In this document: one piece after another, positions 35,372-46,081 of the stretch | How positions within the stretch are numbered: the stretch's first letter is position 1 | Layout of the letters: each line of letters begins with the position of its first letter | Assembly: GCA_037953625.1 (NCBI GenBank) | Contig: CM075655.1 | Location: forward strand, 21,160,001 to 21,224,000 | Reading direction: 5' to 3' | Source of the DNA: Crotalaria pallida | Lineage: Eukaryota; Streptophyta; Magnoliopsida; Fabales; Fabaceae | DNA length: 64,000 nucleotides | Notes under the pieces: generated by a model | What the model saw: the letters and a program-made list of their open reading frames with translations, nothing else | Told to the model about the DNA's origin: nothing | The model's database searches: none | Translations under genes and position numbers: made by a program

Positions 35372-36690
35372 TTTTTTTTTGTAGAAGTAGTAATCTTCAT
35401 TCCAACTTGCAAAAAATAACCTCATACAAACCTTGGTTCAAATTCCCCACCTACTATGTAGGGTTGAAATTTAGAACACAAAGGTGAAAAAGAAATGATT
35501 AAAGTTCAGCTAAAATACGGTCAACTAAAACAACATTTGACCACCTTCTAAAATTAGGAAAAATTAAAGACAATCTAGAGGCTAATTCCTTCTTAATTAG
35601 AGCAAAGACTTGGTCAGGTCTTAATTTTCTTTGCGTGAAAAGTCGACGATTCCTTTCCATCCATATGTGATACACACAAGATGCCATGGCTGCATACACA
35701 AATTTCCTACGAGTTTTATCCCTGAAGCCAAAACGAAGCCATCTACACCAGTTGTCAAAATGAGTGCACCAACTATCCAAGCCAATCCAACAGCATACGT
35801 ACTCAAGAAGCACACGACTCCAACTACAATCAAACAAAAGGTGATCGCGAGAATCCATACCTGTATTGCAAAGATCACACACCATCTGCACATGCATAAA
35901 TCTGGACATGGATTGCTTAGTTTTAAGCCTGTCCAGAATGGCTAACCAAAGTATAAAGCAATGTTTAGGCACAGAAAATGAATTCCACACCAGATTATGT
36001 AAAGGAAATATTTGTTGAGGGCCAAGCAACAATTGATAACCCTCACTGATCTTGTATGTACTTGCTTGGTCACCACGCCACCAACCATTTAAGTAGCCAT
36101 GCTTCAATTTATCTCTAGCCTTTAAGACCTGCTTCCAATGCCAACTAGCTGAAGATGCAACATGACAATCCCAGAATTCTTCTTGCTTCATGTATATAGA
36201 ACTAATCCATCTAACCCAAAGGTGATCAGCCTTCATTGCTAAAGCCCAGACTTGTTTTCCAACAACCGCTATATTCCAAAGATGAACATTTTGAAAGCCC
36301 AAACCTCCATGTTTCTTCTTCGTACAAAGCTTCTCCCAAGCTACAGCTGCCCGAGGCCTGCCCAATTGATTAACACCCCATAGGAAGTATTTGCACTTCT
36401 TCTCAACCTCCTTTACAACACCTTTAGGAATGATAAAGACTGAAGCCCAGTGAGTATGTAAAGTCAGAAGCACCGAGTTAATCAAACAGATCCTCCCTTG
36501 AGAAGATAAGTTCCTAGAGGACCAAGAGGCCAGCCGCTTAGTTATTCTATCAACCAAGCCATGACAAGTTGCTTAACTCTATTTCCTAGCTGACAAAGGC
36601 AATCCAAGGTATCGGAAAGGAAAGCTACCTTTCTCAAAGCCAGTAATATGCTGGATCCGAATCTGCTGCTCATCAGACACACTTGCCATA
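35372..36690 (-). mobile_element. 5'-truncated L1-type LINE
   Basis: Carries the C-terminal part of LINE ORF2 on the minus strand, a 3' UTR and a 9-base A tail (T run at 35372-35380). It is flanked by ATGATTAT(C/T)GATGG at 35358-35371 and 36691-36704. Truncation, tail and 14-bp duplication are the marks of target-primed reverse transcription. It is inserted within the chromovirus 2 LTR. Confidence 0.92.
35499..36689 (-). pseudogene. LINE ORF2 C-terminal part (RT end and zf-RVT)
   Basis: Minus-strand frame from 36689 with FPFRYLGLPLSARK, two stops near 36560-36580, then 352 codons to 35499: ITKRLASWSSRNLSSQGR, CKYFLWG, AWEKLCTKKKHGGLGF. A zf-RVT region (FSVPKHCFILWLAILDRLKT, CDLCNTGMDSRDHLLFDCSW) follows. 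The endonuclease and most of RT are missing. ORF2 proteins nick and reverse transcribe; this fragment is inert. Confidence 0.92.
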
Positions 36691-36957
36691 ATGATTATTG
36701 ATGGTTGATGAGCTTGAAGAGAAAGAAAAACACAACTTGACCTTGGTGGAAGGGGGAGGAAAATCGTGTGATGAGAAGAGGAAGGAAGATGAGTGAATGA
36801 TGAAGAATGAATGATAGTGAGGGAGTGTTGGTTTTGTTTATTTTTCAATAGAAAGGATTGGCCAGGAACAAAAGCTTCCATGAGAAGCTTCCAATCGTGT
36901 GGCCATAACACGTTTCTCATTTAATGGCTTTTATTTTTATTTTTTCGTTGTTGAAGC

Positions 36958-37200
36958 TCGATAATCGATAATCCCAATGGTTAATCGATTATCCCGTGTG
37001 AAATTGCCAAAAACAGCTATTAGCCTTTAATCGATTAACCCTCAGGTTAATCGATTATCCTGTGTAAAATTGCCAAAAACAGCTGTCAGCCTTTAATCGA
37101 CTAACCCCCAGGTTAATCAATTAACTCGTGTATTTCAGTCCTTCTCATTTTTCCATGGATCAGGCCTTAATCGATTAACCTCCAGGTTAAACGATTAACC
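36958..37200. repeat. 66-bp tandem repeats with paired ATCGAT palindromes
   Basis: Units start GGTTAATC(G/A)ATTA at 36979, 37045 and 37111, giving an exact 66-bp period. Each carries two TTAATCGATTA-type palindromes and a GAAATTGCCAAAAACAGCT-like core. Confidence 0.85.
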
Positions 37201-37487
37201 TACTTAATTTTCCACTACCTTGCATTTCAAAATGACATAACTTCTTCGTTACCCGTTGGATCTTGCTCAAACTTTAAAATAAGCTTCCTCATATATTCTA
37301 CTTCATATCCAACGGTGGAATTTATGTTTTGGGCTACGAATATTGTTCTTTAAATTTCCTAAAGCCCTATGCTTCAAACATCAAACTACATTTCTACTCA
37401 ACAAATTCTAACTTAATATTACCATTTCCTTTACCCTAAGTTTATTAACATACCAATTTGTCTTAGAATTAAATTAAGGATGTTACA

Positions 37488-37634
37488 GTCAAGGTGGTAT
37501 GGAGTGAAGGTGACTAAGGCAATGCAACTTGGGAGCTAGAGAACAAGATGAAAGATTGGTACTCTTATTTGTTTTAACTTTTGTGTGTTTGTGTAGTGAA
37601 TTTTGGGGACAAAATTTCAAAAAGGGTGGGTGAG
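37488..37634 (+). pseudogene. C-terminal end of a third Tekay-type pol and polypurine tract
   Basis: The plus-strand frame VKVVWSEGD-stop-GNATWELENKMKDWY...LF-stop matches the usual end of chromovirus integrase/chromodomain. It is followed by AATTTTGGGGACAAAATTTC and a purine run before TGTAATATCC. It abuts chromovirus 2 at 37487, so chromovirus 2 probably inserted into this element. Confidence 0.7.
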
Positions 37635-38095
37635 TTGTAATATCCTTCAAAGACCCAGGTTTTATTGTATAATTATGTGTGTATTTTAAGAATAAAGATG
37701 AATTTTAATTTTTGTATTATGTTTTTACGATAAATAAAGCTGTGAAGTATTTCTTTTTATTTATAAGTCTTTCCTCAAAGAGCCTATTTTCGTCAAGTGT
37801 TATATTTTCTATTTATGCTTGGTTGCAATAAATTAAAATATTATGTAGTTAATGCTCACTTGATAATAATTATTCTTATAATTTTAATTTCTATGTGATT
37901 GAGTTAGTAATGAGAGTTTAATTTTTATTTGTCCAGAGCTCAACGAAGAGATTAGAATTTTAACTCAAACTCTACAAGTTTAACCACAATTGTCTGTTAT
38001 TGCCTTTATTTGTCTTTGAGTATCCTTGAATCTCTTTTATGTCATTTTATATTTTTCATAATGAAGTTAATTTTGATCGATATCATCCTCAGAAT
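37635..38095 (+). mobile_element. 3' LTR start of the third Tekay-type element (truncated)
   Basis: Begins TGTAATATCC right after the polypurine tract. It loses identity near 38095, where minus-strand Tat-like gag begins. Confidence 0.55.
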
Positions 38096-38575
38096 CAAGT
38101 TGAGCAAGTTTGGATCAAACGAATTACAATTCGGAACCGATCCAGCGGGCTTCATTAGTGTTTGAAGCATCTCTTGTTGAAGGTGGTCTCCGAGCGGTGC
38201 CCGAGTTTGTGGTGTCTCGGATGTCCCGGTTATCCAAGTCTCCTTGGCGGGACCTTTCAATTTTGGTCCCTCTTCGAGTCCCCTCCCTGTCTCCAGTGGG
38301 GGTTGCCGATCTCTGGTTGATGGCCCTTCGAGTAGAGGAGGAACCCTGCCTGGGGAAGGAGGGTGTTCCGCAGTCTTGTTAGGGTTCAGGTGCTCACGGA
38401 GATATCTTTCTCTGCCCTCTCCGTCGAGGCCCAGGCGGTCCTTGGGGTTCCTTCGCGAGCCTTCGACGCTGCTGCACATCAGCTTGTCACGAAGATCGCG
38501 ATCATTTCCTCTGGTGGTAACTATGATGGTGGTGTTGGGGTTACTAGTTATACGAATTCCCATAGATGATGCCAT
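38096..38575 (-). pseudogene. Tat-like element 2: 5' end of gag
   Basis: The minus-strand frame from 38575 includes a primer-site-like TGGCATCATCTATGGGAATTC directly after the LTR end. It then has a gag N-terminus related in layout to the element at 12119 (RDLRDK and Arg/Pro-rich sequence). The ORF is cut near 38095. It is only a fragment. Confidence 0.55.
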
Positions 38576-39136
38576 TGTAGTGTCCTTAACCTAGTTGGGT
38601 ATTAAGACAAAAGGTAGCCTTAAACCTTCATGTGGTCAAGTTATTGATGTAGGACTTAATGGTTTTCTAACTATCCAGTTGGGATAACCAAGGTCTCCCT
38701 AGTCAACAAGAGTACATGCAAGTGTTAACTTAGGGAATGTCATAACATACATTAGTCCCCAACAGCGTGGTGCTACTTATAGGGGGAGTGGCTGTGTGTG
38801 AATGGGCCTAGTTGGGCTTGTAAGGTTAACGTGGGATCCATGGAATTTGGGAGAGAATATGGCGTGATATCCTTCTAGACTCCGTACCTATCAACGTGAA
38901 TACTTTTAGAAGATAAGGCTCGCGAGATTATAGGAGAGAATCCTGAGCTTATGATAAGGGGGTTAAATCCTTGGTTGTTTTATGGTTCGAGGATTGTTTT
39001 GATCGTTGTCATGCTGGATTTGCACAAATGTTAGGACTCAATTATAGTCACGAGCATTGTATGGTCGGGTTCAGGTATAGATTTTGGGCACTTGTCGATA
39101 TTGGTCGGTTCCAAGGTCATGTTCATCATAGGGATT
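38576..39136 (-). mobile_element. Tat-like element 2: LTR part
   Basis: In minus sense ends GGACACTACA, as in the 11574 element. The stretch 38660-38760 is the reverse complement equivalent of its 'AGTTGACACTTGCA ... TATCCCAACTGG' region, clearly diverged. The LTR start was not found. Confidence 0.6.
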
Positions 39137-40057
39137 TGTTAGGATCGGCCTTAAACCTCGAGAGGGGGGGATGAATCGAGTTTTATTAATTTATTGAAAA
39201 TTACTCGAACGTTTAAAAAAAATGTTTTTGAGGAGAGATTAGAAATTTGAACGTGAATACGAATCGTTAGAAAATAATTAAATAGAGTTGCGCAGAAACG
39301 ATTTAAACAATAAAATAGCGGAAACTAAAAGACATAGGGAAGAGGAACACGCAAACCAATTTTTATACTGGTTCAGTCTTTCCCGCGAAGGACCTACGTC
39401 CAGTCGCTTGAGCTTTTTATAAACATGAATTGAGTCGCACCCAATTACAACCATAGCGCCCCACACACTACTAGGAACCTTCGTTCGCTAAGGACCTCAA
39501 ATTTACACAAGGGTTCCTCACCCTATTAACGTGTCACACGTTCAACTAGGAGATACACTCCCTAACCACTAACGTTGAGAATAATATGGTGTGAGCGATA
39601 CAATGTTTGGTGTGTTCTTGATAACACAGATACAACAATTAAGTTCTATTAATAATGAAGGATTAAGATCACAAGAGTTTAGGCCAAAGAATTTTTTATC
39701 AGATGAATAACGTGTTCTTGTTTTTGGAGAAGAAGAAGAAGAGGCGTGATGATCAAAAAACAAAAAACAAGGATTAGTCAACAACAGCCTTTTTTTTAAA
39801 CAATAAATAAAAGGTTTTTGAAATCTTATTAAATCAAAAAAGATTTAAAGAATATAATATAATAAATTTTAAAATCAAAACTAAATAAAATAGATTTCAT
39901 AATTATTTAAAATAGAATCAGATTTGATTTTGAAAAAAAATAAAATAAAAAGATTTAGAAAATAAATCAAAGATTTGATTCTTAAAAACAAATAAGGAAT
40001 ATTTTCAAAAATAAAATCAATTTCGAATTTTGAAAATAAATCAGAATCAATTATGTA
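39137..40057 (+). mobile_element. LTR-like fragment
   Basis: Starts TGTTAGGATCGGCC, passes a CTCGAGAGGGGGG run, and contains TTTATACTGGTTCA...CTACGTCCAGTC. The same phrase occurs in the next LTR-like block at 40308-40346. The second half is very AT-rich. No coding sequence. Family not identified. Confidence 0.4.
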
Positions 40058-41453
40058 TGTTGGAAACCCAACAATCGGCCTAACATTCTACTATAAAATA
40101 AAAATGTTGACTTTGCGCCGATCAGTATCTGATAATCGGTTATCTAGACCGACCACCGATTTTCCGAGCTGCACCACTCAAAGATCAGGTTCGCAGTGGA
40201 AATTTGCTAGCACTATCCGAGCACAAAATATAAGTTAAACAAAGCAGACTAAATGCTCGGAATAAAAACTGAAAGCGGTAAAGAGAAATAAGACACCGAG
40301 ATTTTATACTGGTTCACTCACAACCACGGTGAGCTACGTCCAGTCCCCCCCTGAACCTCAGGGAGTCTTTAATAATATTGAATTGATAGAAACTACAAGG
40401 GATCAATTAACCCACCAAGAGAGTACCAAACTCTTGGCTTCTACCAAATTTAACAAGTCTTGAAACCTTCAAGGATTTTCACCAAAGAACCTCTTTGGAT
40501 TTTTGCTCAGGAACCTCCTAAGACTTCAATCGCCAAGAATATCTTGAACGAGCTTTGAAACCTTTCAATACTTTCACTTGCTTGAGAACACCTTAAGACT
40601 TGAAGAACAGTTTGAATGAATGAGATGGCTCCAACCCGAAACTCAAGTGTGTATGATTCTGAAGGTTTGATGTACAAATGAGTTTTCGGTTAAGTATTTG
40701 AGAAAGGATTTTTGTATGTAGAGAACGATTTGAGATTTGGTTTCTAAGTATAACACTTTTGCACTCTAACTCTATCGTTCTCTTTTATGAGTTTTTGCTT
40801 CACTGTGTATCAGAGAAGGATTTGAAATTTTTGCTCTTGTTCTCTGTTTTTCTTTCTCTGCTTGTTCTACTGAAGAAGGAAAAACCATGCCTTTTATAAT
40901 AATCCCAGCATGCATGAGGTAGGAGAGAGAGTGGAAAATACGTATGTCCTTTGCAACGGATATACTAGACAATTTCTGCACTGTTCAGAGATATGTTTGT
41001 CCTGTTTTCCCTTCTTTGTAACATTCTAAATTTGTCTCTCTTGCATTGCTGATTTGATTTTCAATTTTGAAATCTTAAGGATGGTGAGAGATGGGTACTG
41101 AGAGATAAGGACAAAATTGCCAGCTATGCACAGTACTATAATGTCAGTACAGAGATGAAGTGGTGCATGCGGCGTACTGCTGAAGGATGAAGAAGATAAA
41201 TAGTGATGCCGAGCTTGACAACGAGTTCGAGCTCGACATCTCTCTGAGCTTTGGAACTTGAGTGATTATTCTTCACTAAGCTGACCGAGCTGATCTTTAG
41301 GCCGACTTCTTCAATCCGAGCTTGGGGACTTGAGTGATAGATCTAATCTGAGTTGAGCTGAGCTGATGTGATGCAAAGCTTGACAACTAGTTCGAGCTTG
41401 ACATCTTTCAGAACACGTATGAGCTTAAGCTGAGCTGCTTTGAGGTGAACAGA

Positions 41454-41640
41454 GTTGCCGAGCTTGACGACAGTTCGAGCTTGACAACTTCACCGAGCTT
41501 GGTGACTTGAGTGATTAATCTTCTTAATGAACAGTGTTGTCGAGCTTGACGAAAGTTCGAGCTTGACAACGTCACAGAGCTTGGGGACTTGAGTGATTAA
41601 TCTTCTTGATGAACAATGTTGTCGAGCTTGGGTAACTTGA
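41454..41640. repeat. 82-bp tandem repeat, about 2.3 copies
   Basis: GTTG(C/T)CGAGCTTGACGA starts at 41454, 41536 and 41618. Related CGAGCTTGAC phrases spread from 41200 to 41720, suggesting an older longer array. Confidence 0.85.
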
Positions 41641-41964
41641 GCCGAGCTTGATGACTTTGCACTTGGCATCTGTTCTTGGCTTCTGTTCGAGCTTTGAGTC
41701 GAGCTTGATGATTGTTCGCATTTGACATCTGTTCGATCTTCTTCTCGGCTGACTAAGTCTGCTTTGAGCGATAGCTCGGATTGATCACTTCCGAGTACAC
41801 CCGAGCTGATTCATTTGTCTTCATCAAAACCGTTGGCTGAGAACCGAGCGCATGATATATTTGTTGTCATCAAAATCTTTGGTTTAACACCTTTGATTTA
41901 ACAATATAAAAACAAATACGGAAACATTTAAGATTGATTCTGACACGGATTTCAAGAAAACTTA

Positions 41965-42265
41965 AAGTAATCGATTAATTTGAAGAAGGTAATCGATTAT
42001 CTTCATTTTGAGAAAACTTTGAAATTAGTTTTTATGAAAGTAATCGATTATTAAAACCAAGGTAATCGATTATTGACTTTCTGTGAAAATTAGTGAAATT
42101 CATTTTAATAAAGTAATCGATTATAAAAACAAATAATTGATTATCTACTCCCCGTGAGGAAGGTAATCGATTATTTAAAATGTAATCGATTATATTTTAA
42201 TTAAAATTCCCAGGTCACAACTCAAAAGCTTGGTAATCGATTATCTAAGAAAAATAATCGATTAT
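41965..42265. repeat. Dense cluster of TAATCGATTA palindromes
   Basis: About ten copies of (G/A)TAATCGATTAT within 300 bp, spaced roughly 20-45 bp apart. Confidence 0.85.
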
Positions 42266-43174
42266 CTCTGCTAATTTTCATAAAAATGATTTTCTAAAAC
42301 AAAGTATGTAACCATAGGTTTTAATAAATAATCTTAACTTAAAACTATAAAACAATCTTAAAACATTTTTTGTGAAAAACTCTTTTTCTTCTCCTTAGAA
42401 TTGAATAAGTTATTTGGCCATAACACTTGTGATAAAAATTCTTCATTACCTTACAATTTTCCTATAGGCAAAGGCTATACTAATCTTCAGCTTGAGAGCT
42501 TGAGCCTTGAGCCTTGATCTTGTAGCTTGATGCTTGAAACTTGGAACATGTTTGTATCATCAAAACAATCTTTTTCTAGAAATCTTCTAGTATTGACTCT
42601 TTACGTCCTTTTGGGCAAACTTGATTTCCAACAGGATTTTGAGAGGTTTATAAGAAGAGGGTGAGAAGATGGAGGAAGAAGAAGATAGGAGACAATATAA
42701 AAAAGTATTTGAGTGTGTGAAGTAAAAGTGAAAGAAAAAGAGAGATATTATTTACACTAGGTCCATTACTATTTGCACCTGTTTTTTATAATATTTTGCA
42801 CTTGTCAATATTACCCTTATGTTACTACTCACACCCATGTATTTTAATACTTATACCCCTAATCCTCTTATTTACACCAATAATCCTAAAACCCATATAT
42901 CACTACCCACACACTATATATCACGACTCACACTCACCATCTTTTCCAAAACCTTGCTCACCCAAAACCTTCCCAAAACCTTGATAGAAAAACGTTGATA
43001 ACCCAAAACATTGTGAATTTCTTTGTTTGTTGTTCTCAATCCCAAGGTAACATTCTTCTTCTTCGTCTTTCTTTCTGTTGTCAATGTTTCTTGCCATGCC
43101 ATGTTTCTATTTATGTATTCGTGTACTGGACGAAGAGAGAATCCATCATGAACCATGAAACTGATGCAACTTCA

Positions 43175-43400
43175 TTAAGGATGGATTAGCCATTCGTCCA
43201 CCCATACAGATGAGCCATTCGTCCACACAAATAGATGAGGCACCCGTCGACTATCATGGACAAGCCATCCATATCTACAAACGGATAAGCCATCCGTATC
43301 TAAAAACGGATAAGCCATCCATTCCTTCTCACAGATGAACCATCTGTCCCTTTTCACGGATGTTGCATCCGTTCCATTACACGGATGACCCATCAGTTTC
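43175..43400. repeat. Hairpin repeat array, left arm of the MULE
   Basis: About eight units of some 25-28 bp. Many contain a self-complementary core such as ACGGAT-AAGCC-ATCCGT. Not CRISPR: units vary, spacers are tiny and the context is a plant transposon. Confidence 0.8.
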
Positions 43401-43473
43401 TATATATGTATTGGAATTTTTTTATTTTTTTTAAAATCTAATATAGTATAACATTCTTCTTCAGCTTATATTA

Positions 43474-44089
43474 ATGGAAGGTGATAATACTCATAAAATG
43501 GATGACTTGGACAATAAGACAAAATTTACACCAAACATTGAAGAACTGCATAATAGCTTTCTGTATTTTTCTTATGCGTTTACAGTGGCATAGGTAATCA
43601 TCATCTCCCATTCTGAGATAATGAACCCTTGGTGATTAAATTTTCATTTTAATAAAAGCATTATAAATTTGTAGGTTTTTCCTTCTAGGGATGAATTAGT
43701 AGAATGGTGTCAACCAGTTGGACGTGATAATGGATTTGTCGTTGTTATTGTTTGATCCGAGTGAGATCGTTTGGGTAATTCAACAAAGGCAACTTGAGGT
43801 TGTGAAAGGAGCGAGATCGTTTGAGTAATCCACCAAATATGTTAATTTTTATAGGAGATATGAAGACTCGGAGATTGTGCAAGTTATATTTTGGGCTCAT
43901 CCGAACTCCATCTCACCTATTCAATCATTAATCTGGTCTTGTTGATGGACAACACCTATAAAACAAACAAGTATCATACCCCTCTACTTGAGATGGTTGG
44001 TCAAACCTCTACTATGAATACATTTAGTGTTGCATTTGTGTATCTTCAACATGAGACAAGCGAACACTTCGTATGGGCATTAGAGTAGT
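43474..44089 (+). pseudogene. MULE transposase fragment
   Basis: Starts MEGDNTHKMDDL at 43474 after a CTTCTTCAG acceptor-like tract. It shows a FAR1/MuDR-like start (NSFLYFSYAFT), stops, then the MULE DDE core piece LLMDNTYKTNKYHTPLLEMVG...TFSVAFVYLQHE...FVWALE (43940-44088), which holds the first catalytic Asp of the family. The rest of the transposase is missing. The known role is cut-and-paste transposition. Confidence 0.75.
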
Positions 44090-44309
44090 TGAGAGGTTTG
44101 TTTTGAAGAGATGTTTGTTTCGAATAGATGACAATCTCTTGCATCGGATTTGACCAATTGTGTAGTAAACTAAGATTTGATTTCCAATTGTGAGAGTTAA
44201 CTTTCAACATCTCATGCTCATGCATAAAAATAAAATAATGGCAACATGAACATATTTTATATTTGACTAATGATTAGAAAATTACACGAACAAAACTTAA
44301 GTACATACC

Positions 44310-44669
44310 TCACCACGCTATATTGTAGGCGCAATATATGTAGGGTATGTCACTAGTAGAGAAAGATCCCCAAAACCTCCCTTAAATGGTCCCTTGGTAG
44401 CCTCATCAATAGGTGTAGACTCATCTCTCATTGTATCAATAGGTGGTGATGTATCGCCACTCAGTTCAACAGTCCCAGATATTCTAGCACCTTCGTCGCT
44501 AGTGTTCCTTCCATCAACTTTACACTTTGGCTAGACATACTGGGAATTGGGCGGCCTACTCGAGTTCTAATTTGTGCCTCCTGTTCATCTTGAATACCAC
44601 GAGACTTTGGCTTCTATTTCCCACACCTCTACGTCCAGCCCTGGGAATGGAAATTCTAGTAGTCACCAT
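44310..44669 (-). pseudogene. Plant mobile domain (MAIN-like) N-terminal fragment
   Basis: The minus-strand ATG at 44669 follows an AATTCAG acceptor-like tract. The N-terminus MVTTRISIPRAGRRG, a polar stretch, and FGDLSLLVTYPTYIAPTIWRGE near 44310-44350 resemble the start of legume MAIN-like plant mobile domain proteins. It is broken by a frameshift near 44600 and a stop near 44467, and is cut before the main domain. Such genes are known inside MULEs; they lie tail to tail with the transposase here. Confidence 0.5.
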
Positions 44670-44744
44670 ACCTGAATTCAACAAAAAAAAACATAATTTA
44701 AATTTTAGGTTAACTTAATTAATTAAATAAATTTAAAATAATAA

Positions 44745-44885
44745 GAACATATGAGATGGATAAGGGATCCATCACCGTGGACAGATAAGGGATCCATTGG
44801 GGTATATGGATATGACATCCATTTTGGGAGACATATAGGGCATTCGTTTTGGTTGACGAAAAGCCCATCCATAAGGGCGGCGGAT
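44745..44885. repeat. Hairpin repeat array, right arm of the MULE
   Basis: Units such as ATGGATAAGGGATCCAT, inverted relative to the left array. The reverse complement reads GGATGGGCTTTTCGTC, resembling GGATGGATTAGCCATTCGTC in the left array. Confidence 0.7.
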
Positions 44886-45195
44886 CTGAGACTCGATGAA
44901 CAAGGAAAAGAACATGCAATAAGGAAGACGAAGGGTTTACGGAAGACTAACATAACAAGATACTTAGCTGCACATACATTTGAAACATATAGCAAGAAGA
45001 ACATGCAGAGAATAATAAACATACAATGACACTAACCTCAAATAGAGAAATTGCAAAGAGAAGATTGCAGGCTCACAACAAATGTTGAAGAGGAGGAGTT
45101 GCTATGAGAGGTTTTGGAGGTTTGATTAATGTGAGTGTGGGAAGGGAAATAAATGTTTAAAACGAATAGTAGATGTGAGTAAAAATGAAAATAAT

Positions 45196-45210
45196 AGTTA
45201 ATAGTATTTT
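45196..45210. repeat. Target-site duplication of the SINE-like element (left)
   Basis: AGTTAATAGTATTTT, repeated exactly at 45321-45335. Confidence 0.95.
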
Positions 45211-45320
45211 TTTTTTGGTTTGCACCCTGGTATCCGGCCCACTGGGCCGACTAATCCAGTTCGAGAGGGGTTCCGAGGTTAAGGTTTTATTCCTCTCCCA
45301 ACGTTGTTGCGGGGGATCGA
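45211..45320 (-). mobile_element. SINE-like insertion, 110 bp
   Basis: A short GC-rich block in AT-rich DNA with a T run at its left edge (an A tail in minus sense) and a perfect 15-bp duplication, the hallmarks of LINE-mobilised retrotransposition. In minus sense it starts TCGATCCCCCGCAACAAC and ends GGTGCAAACCAAAAAA. An RNA polymerase III B box is not clear, so it may be a truncated SINE. Confidence 0.75.
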
Positions 45321-45484
45321 AGTTAATAGTATTTTGAAAGAAGGTAAAATAGGTAGAAAGGTAGAAAATATTTTAAAAAGTGAGTGTAAATAGTAATACA
45401 AATGGTGTTAATAAATTTTTTTAAGAAAAAAAAAGATAAATATTAGGTGTGTAAAGTAAAAGTGGAAAAAAAAAGGTAAAAATT

Positions 45485-45777
45485 GAATGTGTGAAAATGA
45501 TATTTTAGAAAATTCAAGACAAAGTTTATAAAATAATTTTCCCTCTTGTTTATAAGAAAAAACACTCCCCTAATGGTTGTAAATATAAGCAAAATCAGTT
45601 AACTTTTATTCCCAATACAATCATTCTTAAAATATCTTCCTAATGTAGTTGAATCATTTAATTTTTGTTTTATTCCCAATGTAAATTTAATAAAGTAGTC
45701 TATTTTTTTCATGAATTCGAGACAACATTTAACTAACTTCCTTAATACAAGTGAAATTTTGAAATGAGTTATTTTTC
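45485..45777. other. AT-rich spacer upstream of APE2
   Basis: No coding sign or recognised repeat. Confidence 0.5.
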
Positions 45778-45780
45778 TTA

Positions 45781-46081
45781 GGCTTTGTTTGGATTGGTGG
45801 AATATGATAGAATAAAAGGGAGTATAATGGTATTTAAACAAGCTCCATCGTTTGGATTGTTATATTTGTAATGGAGTGGAGTGGAACTTGGTGAAATGGA
45901 TTTCATCCAATTTCATCAAAAGCTTCACTTTTTCATCCCTACCAAATTGGGGTGTTTGTGATGGAACCAAACAATGGAGAATTATTTTTGTCCCACCCCA
46001 CTCCATCCCACTCACTCCACTCCACTCTATCATATTTCATTTTATTCCGTTCCATCCTCAAAAGTGTATCCAAAAATAGCC
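45781..46081. mobile_element. Tourist-like MITE (PIF/Harbinger), 301 bp
   Basis: Terminal inverted repeats GGCTTTGTTTGGAT and ATCCAAAAATAGCC (11 of 14 pair) are flanked by TTA on both sides (45778-45780 and 46082-46084), the target duplication of PIF/Harbinger. There is no ORF. It ends about 120 bp before the APE2 start codon, so it lies in that promoter or leader. Confidence 0.88.

Larger units (their letters stand above)
33643..37487 (-). repeat. 5' LTR of chromovirus 2 (3.8 kb including an inserted LINE)
   Basis: In minus sense starts TGTAACATCC at 37487 and ends AGGGTGTTACA at 33643. It contains a LINE insertion (35372-36690), so the LTR proper is about 2.5 kb. It also holds a run of short near-repeats with ATTAGGTCATTT / TAATGGGTCATTT (34400-34690) and the 66-bp palindrome repeats at 36979-37125. 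The matching 3' LTR is absent. Confidence 0.75.
40058..42633 (+). mobile_element. Candidate solo LTR (2.6 kb)
   Basis: Bounded by TGTTGGAAA and TTTCCAACA, a 9-bp perfect inverted pair. There is no coding sequence. It contains an 82-bp tandem array (41454-41640) and a dense ATCGAT-palindrome cluster (41965-42265). The flanking 5-mers (ATGTA, GGATT) do not match, so either the ends are misplaced or the flanks have rearranged. Confidence 0.45.
42700..45480. mobile_element. Decayed Mutator-like element (MULE) with long inverted arms
   Basis: Contains a MULE transposase fragment (plus) and a plant mobile domain fragment (minus), flanked by arms that are loosely inverted copies. The left arm is about 42750-43400 and the right about 44750-45420. 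Each arm ends inward in an array of short hairpin repeats. Outer boundaries are uncertain and no 9-bp duplication was identified. A SINE-like sequence is inserted in the right arm. Confidence 0.6.

Noticed and set aside
43175..43400. Regular short repeats that could look like a CRISPR array
   Set aside because: Repeat units vary, spacers are only a few bases, no cas genes exist, and the context is a plant MULE.
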